Shown one piece after another: positions 36,351 through 47,486 of a stretch of 64,000 nucleotides of DNA (position 1 is the first letter of the stretch; each line of letters opens with the position of its first letter). Origin of the DNA: Xenopus tropicalis (lineage: Eukaryota > Chordata > Amphibia > Anura > Pipidae); the NCBI RefSeq assembly GCF_000004195.4, contig NC_030680.2:4391437-4455436 (forward strand), written 5' to 3'. The notes below the pieces were generated by a model. It was not told the origin of the DNA and did no database searches. It worked only from the letters and a program-made list of their open reading frames with translations. The position numbers and the translations under genes are program-made.

Positions 36351-37116
36351 CCCCTGACACTGTAGTGGAGATAAAACCACACAGATTGGGACAAGACAAT
36401 GGGGAGCCCCTGTGCCCATTATATTTCCTGCCCCCCTAAACAGTTTGGGACCCCAAAGTATGTGCTTGGGCAGCAGCAAAGGTTCTTAAGTCTGTAAAGT
36501 ACCCACTTGGGTCCCTGCACTGGAATTGTGGTCCATTCTATTCCATGTAAGAGACCCCCAACCTGCTCATCATTAGCTCTCACTGGTTAATTCCTATTGG
36601 TTAATTATTAATCAGTGAGTTTCCCACCAGGAAATCATTCACGTACCTGTGCCAAAGCCTAACCACAGTGTTGCACTACAACTCCCAGCATTCCCTGCCG
36701 GGCTGACCTTCCCACCCTGCAAACAGAATGTTAGTGAGCCCCCCATTGCGCCCAGGTTAGAAATGGCCCCTATAGAGCATTACAGACACACACACTGAAC
36801 TGAACTGAAGCTGAAAACACACTTTTTATTAAAATCTTGGACACAAAGGCGACTATTCACTGCCTTATGCTAAATAACGGTGTATATTAGGGTACTCACT
36901 GGAGCGTAATGCAGCCCCCCTGGAACCCAAGAGCTTTTATACACTGACTTGTTCTGTTATGGGAGCCGCCGACTGAGGGATAATGGCACGGGGACAACTA
37001 GGAGCAGCTCTGTGGGCAGGGGCAGTATGCTTCATAGTACCCCCCCCCCCCCATATCTGCCACAAAGCACTCATTTTTCTAAAAAACCCCACACACATAG
37101 TTATGTATCTTTATAA
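36351..37116. other. nav2: Intron F-G, unique portion
   Basis: No gene recognised; poly-C at about 37041-37052. Confidence 0.45.
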
Positions 37117-38637
37117 CAAAGCAGCAGTCCTGCCCTGCTTTATGGCCGAGATTCTAGCTATCTGTATAACAGAGCATTCTGTCACAGTGGCACAGATCCT
37201 ATCTGATCCCCCCATTGTAAGCAGCAGTCCTGCCCTGCTTTATGGCTGAGATTCTAGCTATCTGTATAACAGAGCATTCTGTCACAGTGGCACAGATCCT
37301 ATCTGATCCCCCCCATTGTAAGCAGCAGTCCTGCCCTGCTTTATGGCTGAGATTCTAGCTATCTGTATAACAGAGCATTCTGTCACAGTGGCACAGATCC
37401 TATCTGATCCCCCCATTGTAAGCAGCAGTCCTGCCCTGCTTTATGGCTGAGATTCTAGCTATCTGTATAACAGAGCATTCTGTCACAGTGGCACAGATCC
37501 TATCTGATCCCCCCCATTGTAAGCAGCAGTCCTGCCCTGCTTTATGGCTGAGATTCTAGCTATCTGTATAACAGAGCATTCTGTCACAGTGGCACAGATC
37601 CTATCTGATCCCCCATTGTAAGCAGCAGTCCTGCCCTGCTTTATGGCTGAGATTCTAGCTATCTGTATAACAGAGCATTCTGTCACAGTGGCACAGATCC
37701 TATCTGATCCCCCATTGTAAGCAGCAGTCCTGCCCTGCTTTATGGCTGAGATTCTAGCTATCTGTATAACAGAGCATTCTGTCACAGTGGCACAGATCCT
37801 ATCTGATCCCCCCATTGTAAGCAGCAGTCCTGCCCTGCTTTATGGCTGAGATTCTAGCTATCTGTATAACAGAGCATTCTGTCACAGTGGCACAGATCCT
37901 ATCTGATCCCCCCCATTGTAAGCAGCAGTCCTGCCCTGCTTTATGGCTGAGATTCTAGCTATCTGTATAACAGAGCATTCTGTCACAGTGGCACAGATCC
38001 TATCTGATCCCCCCCATTGTAAGCAGCAGTCCTGCCCTGCTTTATGGCTGAGATTCTAGCTATCTGTATAACAGAGCATTCTGTCACAGTGGCACAGATC
38101 CTATCTGATCCCCCCCATTGTAAGCAGCAGTCCTGCCCTGCTTTATGGCTGAGATTCTAGCTATCTGTATAACAGAGCATTCTGTCACAGTGACACAGAT
38201 CCTATCTGATCCCCCCATTGTAAGCAGCAGTCCTGCCCTGCTTTATGGCTGAGATTCTAGCTATCTGTATAACAGAGCATTCTGTCACAGTGGCACAGAT
38301 CCTATCTGATCCCCCCATTGTAAGCAGCAGTCCTGCCCTGCTTTATGGCTGAGATTCTAGCTATCTGTATAACAGAGCATTCTGTCACAGTGGCACAGAT
38401 CCTATCTGATCCCCCATTGTAAGCAGCAGTCCTGCCCTGCTTTATGGCTGAGATTCTAGCTATCTGTATAACAGAGCATTCTGTCACAGTGGCACAGATC
38501 CTATCTGATCCCCCCATTGTAAGCAGCAGTCCTGCCCTGCTTTATGGCTGAGATTCTAGCTATCTGTATAACAGAGCATTCTGTCACAGTGGCACAGATA
38601 CTCTCTGATCCCCCCCCCCCCCATTGTAAGCAGGAGA
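37117..38637 (-). repeat. 100-bp satellite array, locus 3 (inverted)
   Basis: About 15 units that are the reverse complement of the family at 1-965 and 11407-12638 (for example CAGCAGTCCTGCCCTGCTTT and AACAGAGCATTCTGTCACAG). Variation is again mostly in the C-run length. The last unit ends in a long C run. Confidence 0.97.
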
Positions 38638-39479
38638 AGACCCCCTGTAACCTCAGAATTCCCAGAAAATAATTGAATTTAAAGAAAGACCCCCCCCCCC
38701 CCCCCCCCAGTGTGCAGGAGGTTTCAGGTTAAACAAGTGGTGGAAGATTAATATTTGGGGGGGCCCAAGGGGGTCTCTCGGTGTTGATACAAATCTGACC
38801 CTGGGCAGATGTTTACATTGAGCTGTGGGGTTTGTGTGAGTAAATGACAGTCTGTCAGGGAGGAATTCGCTGCCGTTGGACAAACGCGCTGACCCTGCTC
38901 AGTGTTAATCAGACGCAGTCAGGTCCCGGGCTGAGGGGTTGGAGATGATCCGGGGGGACTCTTCGCTCTCTCTGGCAGTCAGAGACTTGGGGAGCCCAGG
39001 GAATAGAGGGAGTGTTGAGAGAGTTGGGGTCACCGACCCTAACGATACTGCGTATCCATGTGACCCCAGGCAGCTATACTGCCAATGCACACGGTCCCTA
39101 CAGCCAAGAAGCCCATTGGGCAGCAGCCAGAGATGGAGGCGCGGCCTGTTCAGAAATGGATCTGCATTTCCCACAATAAGTTGCAGCTCTGAGAGGCTGT
39201 GAGAGAGATGTATGTGGCGGCCATGTGTGGCCCTTGTGTAGCGGCTACAGAGCCACCACTGAGCCCTGAGCAACCCACATGCGGCTACAGAGACACTCTT
39301 GCACACAATGGCTACCTGTGTAGGCACCCAGGGGCCACGGGGAACCCCACCTCCCTTTATTACTCCGCTCCCAGCGGGACCCCCGGCACTTTCCTATTTG
39401 CACAGGGGCAAAGTTAATCAAAAACATGAACATTCTTTTGCCATTAACCCAGAGCTCTGGGGTGGGGACTGACTCCCCT
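38638..39479. other. nav2: Intron F-G, unique portion
   Basis: Poly-C at about 38690-38708, then unique sequence. No exon recognised. Confidence 0.45.
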
Positions 39480-39895
39480 TCTTAGTAGGGGGAGAATGTA
39501 GAGGGGTCGGGGCAGAATGTAGGGAAAAATGTAGTGGGGTGGAGAATGTAGGGGGTTGGGGGTGAATGTAGGGGGGTTGGGGGGGAATGTAGGGAGGTCA
39601 GGGCAAAATGTAGGGAGGTCAGGGCAAAATGTAGGGGTAGGGGGGAATGTAGGGAGGTCAGGGCAAAATGTAGGTGGTAGGGGGGGAATGTAGGGAGGTC
39701 AGGGCAAAATGTAGGTGGTAGGGGGGGAATGTAGGGGGTATGGGGGAATGAGGGAGGTCAGGGAAGAAAATTGTTGAGAATGTAGGGGGGTAGAGGGCAA
39801 TATAGGGGTGGTATGGGCAGAATGTAGGGGTGTTGGGGCAAAATGTAGGGGGGTTGGGGCAGAATGTAGGGGGAGACCATAAGGAGGTGTAGTTC
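39480..39895. repeat. G-rich degenerate minisatellite (GAATGTAGGGGGGTTGGGG-like)
   Basis: About 20 imperfect units of 19-22 bp with GGTCAGGGCAAAATGTAGGG variants. The sense strand carries many G3-G7 runs. Confidence 0.88.
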
Positions 39896-39999
39896 AGGAG
39901 AGAAGGGACGGGGTTGGTTTATGTTAGCTCACATACTCACACAGAAGGGATTGCTGATGGCACACAAGGCAGAGAATGCGCACAATTATTTATCCTAGT

Positions 40000-40172
40000 G
40001 TGAGTGAGTGTGAGTGTGTGTGAGTGAGTGTGAGTGTGAGTGAGTGTGTGTGAGTGTGAGTGAGTGAGTGAGTGAGTGTGAGTGAGTGTGAGTGAGTGTG
40101 AGTGAGTGTGAGTGAGTGTGAGTGAGTGTGAGTGTGAGTGTGTGTGAGTGTGTGTGAGTGTGTGTGAGGCTG
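40000..40172. repeat. (GTGA/GTGT)n microsatellite upstream of exon G
   Basis: Alternating GTGAGTGAGTGT and TGTGTGAGTG blocks end 70 nt before the exon G acceptor. Confidence 0.95.
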
Positions 40173-40240
40173 AGGCACTTGTACGAGGGATGATAAATAC
40201 ACGGACGTGCACTAACAGATTCCCCTCTCGTTCCTTTCAG

Positions 40241-41291
40241 GCCCAGCAGAGAACCCGGTCTCCCAGCAATCAGGAATGAGTGAGAATGGCTTCCCTACTC
40301 TGTGCAACCCCGGGGTCCCCCCCTGCCCCAACTCCTCGGCCATCCCCCAGCCCAACTCCACCAACAAGCCGTGGCGGAGCAAATCTCTCAGCGCCAAGCA
40401 CACAGCAACGTCTTCCATATTGTCCGTTAAACAGGCGGCGCCGGACTGTCCAAAGCAACCGACAGAACCTCCCAAGCCAGCTCCCAATAATCAGAAATCC
40501 ATGCTGGAAAAACTCAAGCTCTTCAATAGCAAAGGGGTCTCCAAGGCTGCCGGGACCTCCCCAGAAGGCACTAGCTGCGAGAGGCTGGACTCTATCCCCA
40601 GCTTCGAGGGGGCCGAAGAGATGGACGTGGCCACACGCAACGGCAACAACGCCAACCTGGCTTCCAACAGCCCCAAAATAGCACTGAAGGGCATCGCTCA
40701 GAGGACGCTAGGACGGGCACTCACCAACAAGAAGAGCTCCCCGAAGGGTGCAGAGAAAGAGAAGGACAAACAAAAAGAGAAGGAGAAAACGAAAGAGGCC
40801 TCCAAACGAGTGTCCGTGACCGAGACAAAGGAGGAGCCGAGAGATGAACAAACGGCCGCCGCCGGGGAAATCCCAAAAAAGTCCTCCAAGATAGCCAGCT
40901 TTATCCCCAAAGGCGGCAAGCTCGGCAACGCCAAGAAAGAGGCCTCCGTCCCGCCGCCTCATAGTGGCATACCCAAACCAGGGATCAAAAACACCCCAGG
41001 GAAAGCCTCAAGTGCCCCCCCAGCAAAGGAAGGAGAGAGGAGCCGGAAGAGCGGCTCGGGACTGTCTCTGCACAAAGCCCAGCTGGACAACCGCCACTCC
41101 AGCTCCAGCTCCAGCTTGGCCTCCTCCGAGGGGAAAGGTGGGGGATGTGCGCCCGCTGGCGGCCAACCCGGCTCTGGCACCCATGGCCCCCTGCAGTCTA
41201 CGGGAAGTGGCACCGTCAGTGTTCAGCTACCTCAGCCTCAGCAACAGTACACCCACCCCAACACCGCCACCGTCGCTCCCTTCATGTACAG
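40241..41291 (+). CDS. nav2: nav2 exon G: large exon with charged block and SxIP motifs
   Basis: 1051 nt, about 350 residues. In order: a Pro/Ser-rich start with IPQPNSTNKPWRSKSLSAKH; NNQKSMLEKLKLFNSKG; SPKIALKGIAQRTLGRAL; a Lys/Glu-rich block near 40750-40800; PKKSSKIASFIPKGGK; HSGIPKPG; a Ser run (SSSSSSLASSEGKG); and the conserved end VSVQLPQPQQQYTHPN. SFIP (40897-40908) and SGIP (40963-40974), each in basic context, fit the SxIP consensus for binding EB proteins at microtubule plus ends. The acceptor is TTCCTTTCAG and the donor is ACAG|GTAGGT. A TG/GAG microsatellite lies 70 nt upstream and a 21-bp polypyrimidine minisatellite about 55 nt downstream. Confidence 0.97.
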
Positions 41292-41344
41292 GTAGGTACC
41301 TGCCTCCTATCTCACCTGCCTTGTCTACCCGTGCACTGTCCCTC

Positions 41345-42015
41345 GCTCTTGGTCTCCCCGGCCTCCTTCTTAGTCTCCCCGGCCTCCTTCTTAGTCTCCC
41401 CGGCCTCCCTCTTAGTCTCCCCGTCCTCCCTCTTAGTCTCCCCGTCCTCCCTCTTAGTCTCCCCGGCCTCCCTCTTAGTCTCCCCGGCCTCCTTCTTAGT
41501 CTCCCTGGCCTCCTTCTTAGTCTCCCTGGCCTCCTTCTTAGTCTCCCTGGCCTCCTTCTTAGTCTCCCTGGCCTCCTTCTTAGTCTCCCTGGCCTCCTTC
41601 TTAGTCTCTCTGGCCTCCTTCTTAGTCTCCCTGGCCTCCTTCTTAGTCTCTCTGGCCCCCTTAGTCTCCCCGGCCTCCTTCTTAGTCTCCCTGGCCTCCT
41701 TCTTAGTCTCTCTGGCCCCCTTAGTCTCTCCTGCCTCCTTTTTAGTCTTCCTGGCCTCCTTCTTAGTCTCCCCGGCCTCCTTCTTAGTCTCAGGCCTCCT
41801 TCTTAGCCTTCCCGGCCTCCTTCTTAGTCTTCCCGGCCTCCTTCCTTAGTCTTCCTGGCCTCCTTCTTAGTCTCCCCGGCCTCCTTCTTAGTCTCAGGCC
41901 TCCTTCTTAGCCTTCCCGGCCTCCTTCTTAGTCTTCCCGGCCTCCTTAGTATTCATAGCCTCCTTCTTAATCTCCCCAGCCTCCTTCTTAATCTCCCCGG
42001 CCTCTTTCTTAGGCT
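41345..42015. repeat. 21-bp polypyrimidine minisatellite downstream of exon G
   Basis: About 32 copies of GGCCTCCTTCTTAGTCTCCC, plus one base. Variants: CCTGG/CCCGG, TTCCCGG, and a few deletions. The 21-bp period gives heptapeptide-repeat ORFs (SLPGLLL) continuous with the exon G region; translation past the exon G donor is not supported by NAV2 similarity. Confidence 0.95.
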
Positions 42016-42019
42016 CCCC

Positions 42020-42182
42020 TAGCAACCAGAAACTCCAAACTGGAGAGCTGCTGAACAAAAATTGAAATCATTAAACAACTAAAAAATAATAAAAGATGAA
42101 GACCAATTGCAAATTGTCTCGGATTATTACTCTCTACATCATACTAAAAGTTAACCCAAAAGTGAACAACCCCTTTAGTACA
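42020..42182 (-). mobile_element. T2-like MITE (family A), truncated
   Basis: GATGAAGACCAATTGCAAAT then TACTCTCTACATCATACTAA and GAACAACCCCTTTAG. Only the right part of the element is present. Confidence 0.68.
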
Positions 42183-42703
42183 TCTCTTGCCCCACTGATC
42201 CCGATGTGTGTGCGACGCCCATAGGACTGACATGTCCCCATCCCCGGGGCGCCCTGTCTCCCAGCAACGAGCTGTAATGGCTGAAAGGTGCCGGTCATTT
42301 CCTGGAGAATCTCACACAATGAGAAACAGATTCTGTTTCCAGAAATGGCTAATAGCCGGGCTAATCCCAGGGCGAATTCCACGGGAGTCCGGTGACACAC
42401 GGACACAACTGTGTAAATATTGTCAATAATAATGATAATAGCACCTAGTCTGGCTCTGACAATTCTGCTGGACTACTCTGTTAAAGGCAAAGCTAAACCA
42501 AACAAAATGCAGTTGCCTCATTTTTCAGTTCTGGGACCCAGTTATACCCCCTATTTATCATTTTCAGGCGGGCGTCTGTGAGTTAATTAACAAGAGTCTG
42601 TGTGCTGCTTAGCAAAGCCTTATGGGAAATAAATCTCTGCTTCTTGACAATGAGAAATGTCAGGTCGTCTGAGAAGCTTACAGTCTGTTTATCCTCTGTG
42701 CAG
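42183..42703. other. nav2: Intron G-H, unique portion
   Basis: No feature other than the exon H acceptor region. Confidence 0.5.
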
Positions 42704-42816
42704 GTCGCAGGCAGATCCTGAGGGGGGCGTCTCGGTGGAGACCAGTTCAGGAGGAATAAATATGGACTCTGCGCTCTACAATAAAACAGGGCCACCGTGT
42801 TTGGAAGATCTTTCTG
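42704..42816 (+). CDS. nav2: nav2 exon H
   Basis: 113 nt encoding SQADPEGGVSVETSSGGINM, then DSALYNKTGPPCLEDLS and one base. The similarity to NAV2 is moderate at the start (SQTDTEG-like) and good at the end (KTGxPxLEEL-like). The acceptor is CCTCTGTGCAG and the donor is TCTG|GTAAGT. It completes Arg with exon G and Gly with exon I, so the placement is secure. Predicted to be a disordered linker ahead of the coiled coil. Confidence 0.93.
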
Positions 42817-43010
42817 GTAAGTGTTTGGTAATGGTTTCTAGGGTCAGTGACCTTAGCAACCGGACAGCAGAATCATTGTGGGTTTTCTCCTTTTCTGTAT
42901 AAGTCCAACATACAAAATCAGTGTGTTAGCTGGTGGCGTAAGTGACCCCCATTTAAACGCTGAAGGCGCAGCTATTGGCCAGGGAGCTATAAACGCCATT
43001 TCTCTCGTAG

Positions 43011-43119
43011 GGGAAGATCCGGAAACGCGACGGTTACGAACAGTGAAGAACATCGCCGATCTCCGGCAGAACCTGGAGGAGACGATGTCCAGCCTACGAG
43101 GCACCCAGATCACACACAG
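43011..43119 (+). CDS. nav2: nav2 exon I: conserved coiled-coil segment
   Basis: 109 nt encoding GEDPETRRLRTVKNIADLRQ, then NLEETMSSLRGTQITH and two bases. This is one of the most conserved segments of the navigator family. Its heptad-like spacing (VKNIADLRQNLEETMSSL) predicts a short coiled coil. The acceptor is TCTCTCGTAG and the donor is ACAG|GTATAG, slightly off consensus. The upstream intron is only 194 nt. Confidence 0.96.
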
Positions 43120-43494
43120 GTATAGGTTAATAATAACAGCATAGTGGGGTAACATACTGCCCCCCAGTGGCGGGAGGCTGGCATTGCGATTGTCATTATG
43201 TTACCCCCCTGTGCTTTACCTGATCCAATCTGCCTTTTGCTCTGACTGATCAGCTGCACTAGGGCCTGGTTGTTATACCCTGATGTCCCTAGCAACCAGC
43301 CCTAATTGAATAGATGGGTCATTAATATTAAGATTAATATAGCAGCTGGAGCTTTGCATTTTTTTTCAGTTAGAGAACGAAGGCCAAATGCAAAGTGTCT
43401 CCTTGATCAATAAAATTACATTTTGTACTGCACTTCCTGGCTTTGCCACTGGAGGGCGACGTGAGCACATATATATATATCTTTGGCCTCTGAA

Positions 43495-43638
43495 TGTCGG
43501 CTGATTTATAAGGGGTTAAGTGTGATTTGGTTTGGGATTCGGCCAAGCTTCCCACACAGTTCTCTTTGCCAAAATGTTTCTCAAAGGATTCGGGGTTCGG
43601 CCAGATCTTAAAATAGTGGATTCAGTGCATCCCTAGTT
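43495..43638. mobile_element. GATTCGGCC-type interspersed element, fragment
   Basis: TTTGGGATTCGGCCAAGCTT ... GGATTCGGGGTTCGGCCAGA ... TGGATTCAGTGCATCCCTAG. The CTAGGGATGCAC terminus is typical of a widespread Xenopus inverted-repeat element. Confidence 0.65.
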
Positions 43639-43639
43639 T

Positions 43640-43965
43640 TTGTTCAGCAGCTCTCCAGATTGGAGCTTCAGCTGCTCTCTGGTTGCTAGGGTCTTGTTAA
43701 ACTTAGCAACCATGCATTGGCTTAATGAGAGACTGGCACTTGAATAGGAGGGGCCTGAATGTAAAGATGAGGAATAGAAAGTAACGATAAGAATAGAATT
43801 GTAAGCTCACAGAGCAATCATATTTTAGCTACCGGGGTCAGCGACCCCCATTTGGAAGCTGCAAAGATGTAGAAGAGGGAGGCAAAAAATTCAAAAAGTA
43901 TAAGAAATAAATAATGAAGACCAGCTGCAAAGTTGCTAGGAATAGGCCATTCTATAACATCGACA
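43640..43965 (+). mobile_element. T2-like MITE (family A) copy, diverged
   Basis: TTGTTCAGCAGCTCTCCAGA, TTAGCAACCATGCATTGG, CTCACAGAGCAATC, and AATAATGAAGACCAGCTGCA followed by CATTCTATAACATC. Confidence 0.65.
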
Positions 43966-44094
43966 GCCTACAGTATAAAGATCCCGCGTGTATATCTGGA
44001 ATCCCTGCCATAAAGCAAAACCTTATTGTTATTGTAAGTACAAACAGTCACATGACTACCACGATAACTAATGACTTTTTTTGGGTTTATGCAG

Positions 44095-44484
44095 CACCTT
44101 GGAAACCACTTTCGACAGCAACGTGACTACTGAAATCAGCGGTCGCGGAATCCTCGGTTTGACGGCCCGGCCAACCCCTCTCTCGTGGAGACTCGGACAG
44201 TCCAGCCCCCGTCTGCAGGCAGGCGATGCCCCGTCCTTGGGCAATGGGTACCCGCCGAGGGCCAACGCCAGTCGCTTTATTAACTGTGAGCCCGGGAGAT
44301 ACGTGTATTCGGCGCCGCTCAGGAAGCAGCTGGCCTCCCGGGGAGGGAACATTGGCCACATGGACGTCTCTGACAAAGGGGGGGACGTGATGGATATCGA
44401 GGGGGTCAGTATCGACGCTGGGGGTTACATGAGCGACGGCGACGTCCTGAGCAAAAACATCAGGAGCGACGACATCACCAGCGG
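44095..44484 (+). CDS. nav2: nav2 exon J
   Basis: 390 nt encoding STLETTFDSNVTTEISGR and continuing through RPTPLSWRLGQSSPRLQAGD, NGYPPRANASRFIN, GRYVYSAPLRKQLASRG and GYMSDGDVLSKNIRSDDITSG. All of these motifs are family-typical and close to mammalian NAV2. The acceptor is GGGTTTATGCAG and the donor is GCGG|GTAAGG; the split Gly codon (GG + G) fits exon K. Length divisible by three and equal end phases make the exon skippable without a frameshift, though nothing here shows it is skipped. Confidence 0.96.
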
Positions 44485-45241
44485 GTAAGGAACGTGGGGC
44501 AAGTAAGGGCAGAATGTCATGGTTATATGCTCGGGCATTAGGCGTGATATGTCTGCTACTATTCAGTGCCAGGCAGGCAAGGGTTAATTGGAGGTCTTGG
44601 TTCAGGAGTCGTGGGTACCTGGGTGGGCTAATAGGGCGAGGGGGGCAATAGGAACCCCGGCTCAGCTGAGAAGCAGGTACCCTGCAGAGGGAAGTGCCTT
44701 GTGCAGTTATAGAAGTGGCCACTAGGGGGCTCAGTGTGAATGTGCTATTTTGCCTTTGGGTGTTATAAAGGCAAATAACAGAATAAGCCCAAATGGGCCC
44801 GAGCTCACTCTGCAGTAATGTGTGTTGGGCCGGATCCAAAGTCCCATTTCTCTTTGCTCAGTTATTGCCCCCACCTTAGGGCCACTCCAGGTGAATGGAT
44901 CTAATAATGGAACTGACAGTTGCAATTGGGCCACAGAGGACGGGGGCGCAGAAATTGCCAGTGTTTGCTGAGCTTTTCCTGCCGGCGCTGGAGAATTTCT
45001 GTCTAATGGGTGATTATCTGGGAAGGTCTCGTCATCATTACACTTCCAGCAGATTAATTGCCCCGGCATTGTGTCAGCTGCAAATGAGCTCATTATCTGC
45101 CCGGGGAGCCCAAGTGCTCATTAACCCCCCCCCCGAAATGTCACATATTCACTTGCCTTGGTTCTTCCACTCGGGTGTAGACTTTGGGTTTAGCTGTTGC
45201 TAAGGCTAATGTCACTGTACTGACCTCTTGTGCCTCTTGTG
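44485..45241. other. nav2: Intron J-K, first part
   Basis: Unique; no gene seen. Confidence 0.5.
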
Positions 45242-45945
45242 CTAATATCCTTATCATTTACAGTAGGGGGTACATTATCCCTTATAATACATGAGTGATA
45301 CTCAGAGTTCCCTGTATAACTCAGCCTGCAGCCTTGTGCCTTTATATGGGGGGCACAGAACCCCTCAGTGACTGCTAATATCCTTATCATTTACAGTAGG
45401 GGGTACATTATCCCTTATAATACATGAGTGATACTCAGAGTTCCCTGTATAACTCAGCCTGCAGCCTTGTGCCTTTATATGGGGGGCACAGAACCCCTCA
45501 GTGACTGCTAATATCCTTATCATTTACAGTAGGGGGTACATTATCCCTTATAATACATGAGTGATACTCAGAGTTCCCTGTATAACTCAGCCTGCAGCCT
45601 TGTGCCTTTATATGGGGGGCACAGAACCCCTCAGTGACTGCTAATATCCTTATCATTTACAGTAGGGGGTACATTATCCCTTATAATACATGAGTGATAC
45701 TCAGAGTTCCCTGTATAACTCAGCCTGCAGCCTTGTGCCTTTATATGGGGGGCACAGAGCCCCTCAGTGACTGCTAATATCCTTATCATTTACAGTAGGG
45801 GGTACATTATCCCTTATAATACATGAGTGATACTCAGAGTTCCCTGTATAACTCAGCCTGCAGCCTTGTGCCTTTATATGGGGGGCACAGAACCCCTCAG
45901 TGACTGCTAATAGCCTTATCATTTACAGTAGGGGGTACATTATCC
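45242..45945 (+). repeat. 133-bp satellite, locus 1 (upstream of exon K)
   Basis: About 5.3 near-identical units of 133 bp with CTAATATCCTTATCATTTAC, GTAGGGGGTACATTATCCCT and TTATATGGGGGGCACAGAAC. Each unit contains ATCCTTATCATTTACAG, resembling a 3' splice site. An inverted array of the same unit is at 48798-49540. Confidence 0.97.
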
Positions 45946-47486
45946 CTTTTATGGAACATTTTGGGGTTGAGTTGATATATTTGGGCAGTGCAGTATTTGA
46001 ATCATTCCCAGGCTCCTAGCTAAGTCAGTCAGACAGGCAGCAGTGCTGTATGTAGGGAGATGTATCGGTATATAAGGAGAGGAGTTTCTGGGGCTGATGG
46101 GAGACAAAGAGCTAGAGTGCAATGGTGCGGGTTTGACAGGAGGAATGGATGATTTCCCTGCTGAATGGGGCACATCTGGGTCCCCCCCCAGACTGAGCAG
46201 TGGGTTATGCCCCGCCCCTCACGTTGGCGTAATTTAGCAAAGGCAACTTGTGCGGTGCCCCCTTGAGGCTGTGCCTCGCTAGAATTAGCCGCTCTTTAGC
46301 TTAGCAACGCTCTGTGTGCCTCCCCGGGGGATCCTGTGTGAATGTTGGGGGGGTTATTATTCAGTCTTCCTCCTGCCTCGTGTCAACCAAATATCCACGG
46401 GCACCGAACCCAGCTCCATTGTCACTGGCAACTGATAGCCTGGCACTGAGCAGGGCAGAGAGGCAGCGGGCACCCGAGGAGGAGGTAAGTTGGCACTTGG
46501 GCCGTGTATGTAAATCTTACTTATAGAAGGAATGGCAAAGGGAAGCCGCGGTACCCACTGGCAGGATGGGGGGGCTGCCCAGGGCTGTGCCAGTGCGATA
46601 ATGGGCATTTAGTTAACCCTAGATCAGCCAAAGGGCTTTATATTCAAGCTTTGATACTGATTGGTGTATGGCAGTGCCAGTCAGTGGCAGCCAGAAAGGG
46701 GGGTGTCTGCTTCGTTCAACTAAAGGTTTGGGCACGGGCACATAGTCCGGCCAGGGTATGCCAGGGCAGTGGCACAAATCTGATGGGGGCGCTGTTCTAT
46801 TGCAGCCTTATGGAAGAATGTAGCCATTGGCCGGGGCTGGTGAGAAGCAGTACTGCAACTAATAATCTGTGCAATTACTTTCTGTTCTATGAGCAATAGG
46901 TTCCATTAATGGCCGTTTAAGAGCCCCAGGAAACTGTTATTTCAGGGAGGTACATACGGCGCAATGTACGGTAGCCCCGCGGCCACTTGGGTACATGAGG
47001 GAAGCGCTGGCCCAGAAAGAGCCAAAATTCAGACATACAGTCCCTGTATTTAGCCCTGTGCTCCTTACTGTGCAATTACTGCCACTTTGTGGCTCTCCAG
47101 AACTACAACTCCCATCATCCCCCATCAGACACATGACTTCACCCCAACCTGAGGGGTTGTGTGCCCCCCCTATATCCTGGCCCAGCTGGGACTGAGAAGA
47201 TCAATGACTCTTGGCCTTTTCCCCTCTGCACCCGAGGAGGGAATTCCAGGCCCGACCCATTCATCTCCCCCATAGCCGGTTCCCTTTGTTACCGGGTCCT
47301 GCTGGGGATGTGTCAGCACATTCCTGTTTCATGCTCTGTAGCCCGGCCACTAATTGCCCCATTTATTTCTTTCCAGGCCGACCATTATTATTACTTAGCA
47401 TTAATATGTGCCATATTCCATCTCATTGTGGCGTCACTTCCACAGCTCTGATTGGTTCTTATACATGTACCACCTTTATAATGGAG
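45946..47486. other. nav2: Intron J-K, unique portion
   Basis: No recognised gene; contains the weak candidate exon ending at 46484. Confidence 0.45.
46380..46484 (+). other. Candidate non-coding exon ending in a consensus donor
   Basis: A unique stretch in intron J-K ends at GGAGGAG|GTAAGT. The frame compatible with exon K contains a stop (TGA at 46447-46449) and no ATG, so any use would be as a 5'UTR leader to an ATG in exon K or as a poison exon. Weak evidence. Confidence 0.12.

Noticed and set aside
35748..36479. Arg/Gly/Glu-rich minus-strand ORFs resembling an RGG protein
   Set aside because: 19-bp minisatellite open on both strands; all frames give the same cycle.
40276..41849. Extension of reading frames from exon G into the 21-bp array (280- and 234-codon ORFs)
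   Set aside because: These are in other frames than the NAV2 frame, and the NAV2 frame itself is spliced at 41291.
45242..45945. CRISPR-like direct repeats
   Set aside because: Units are contiguous with no unique spacers and the genome is a vertebrate; the same applies to the other arrays.
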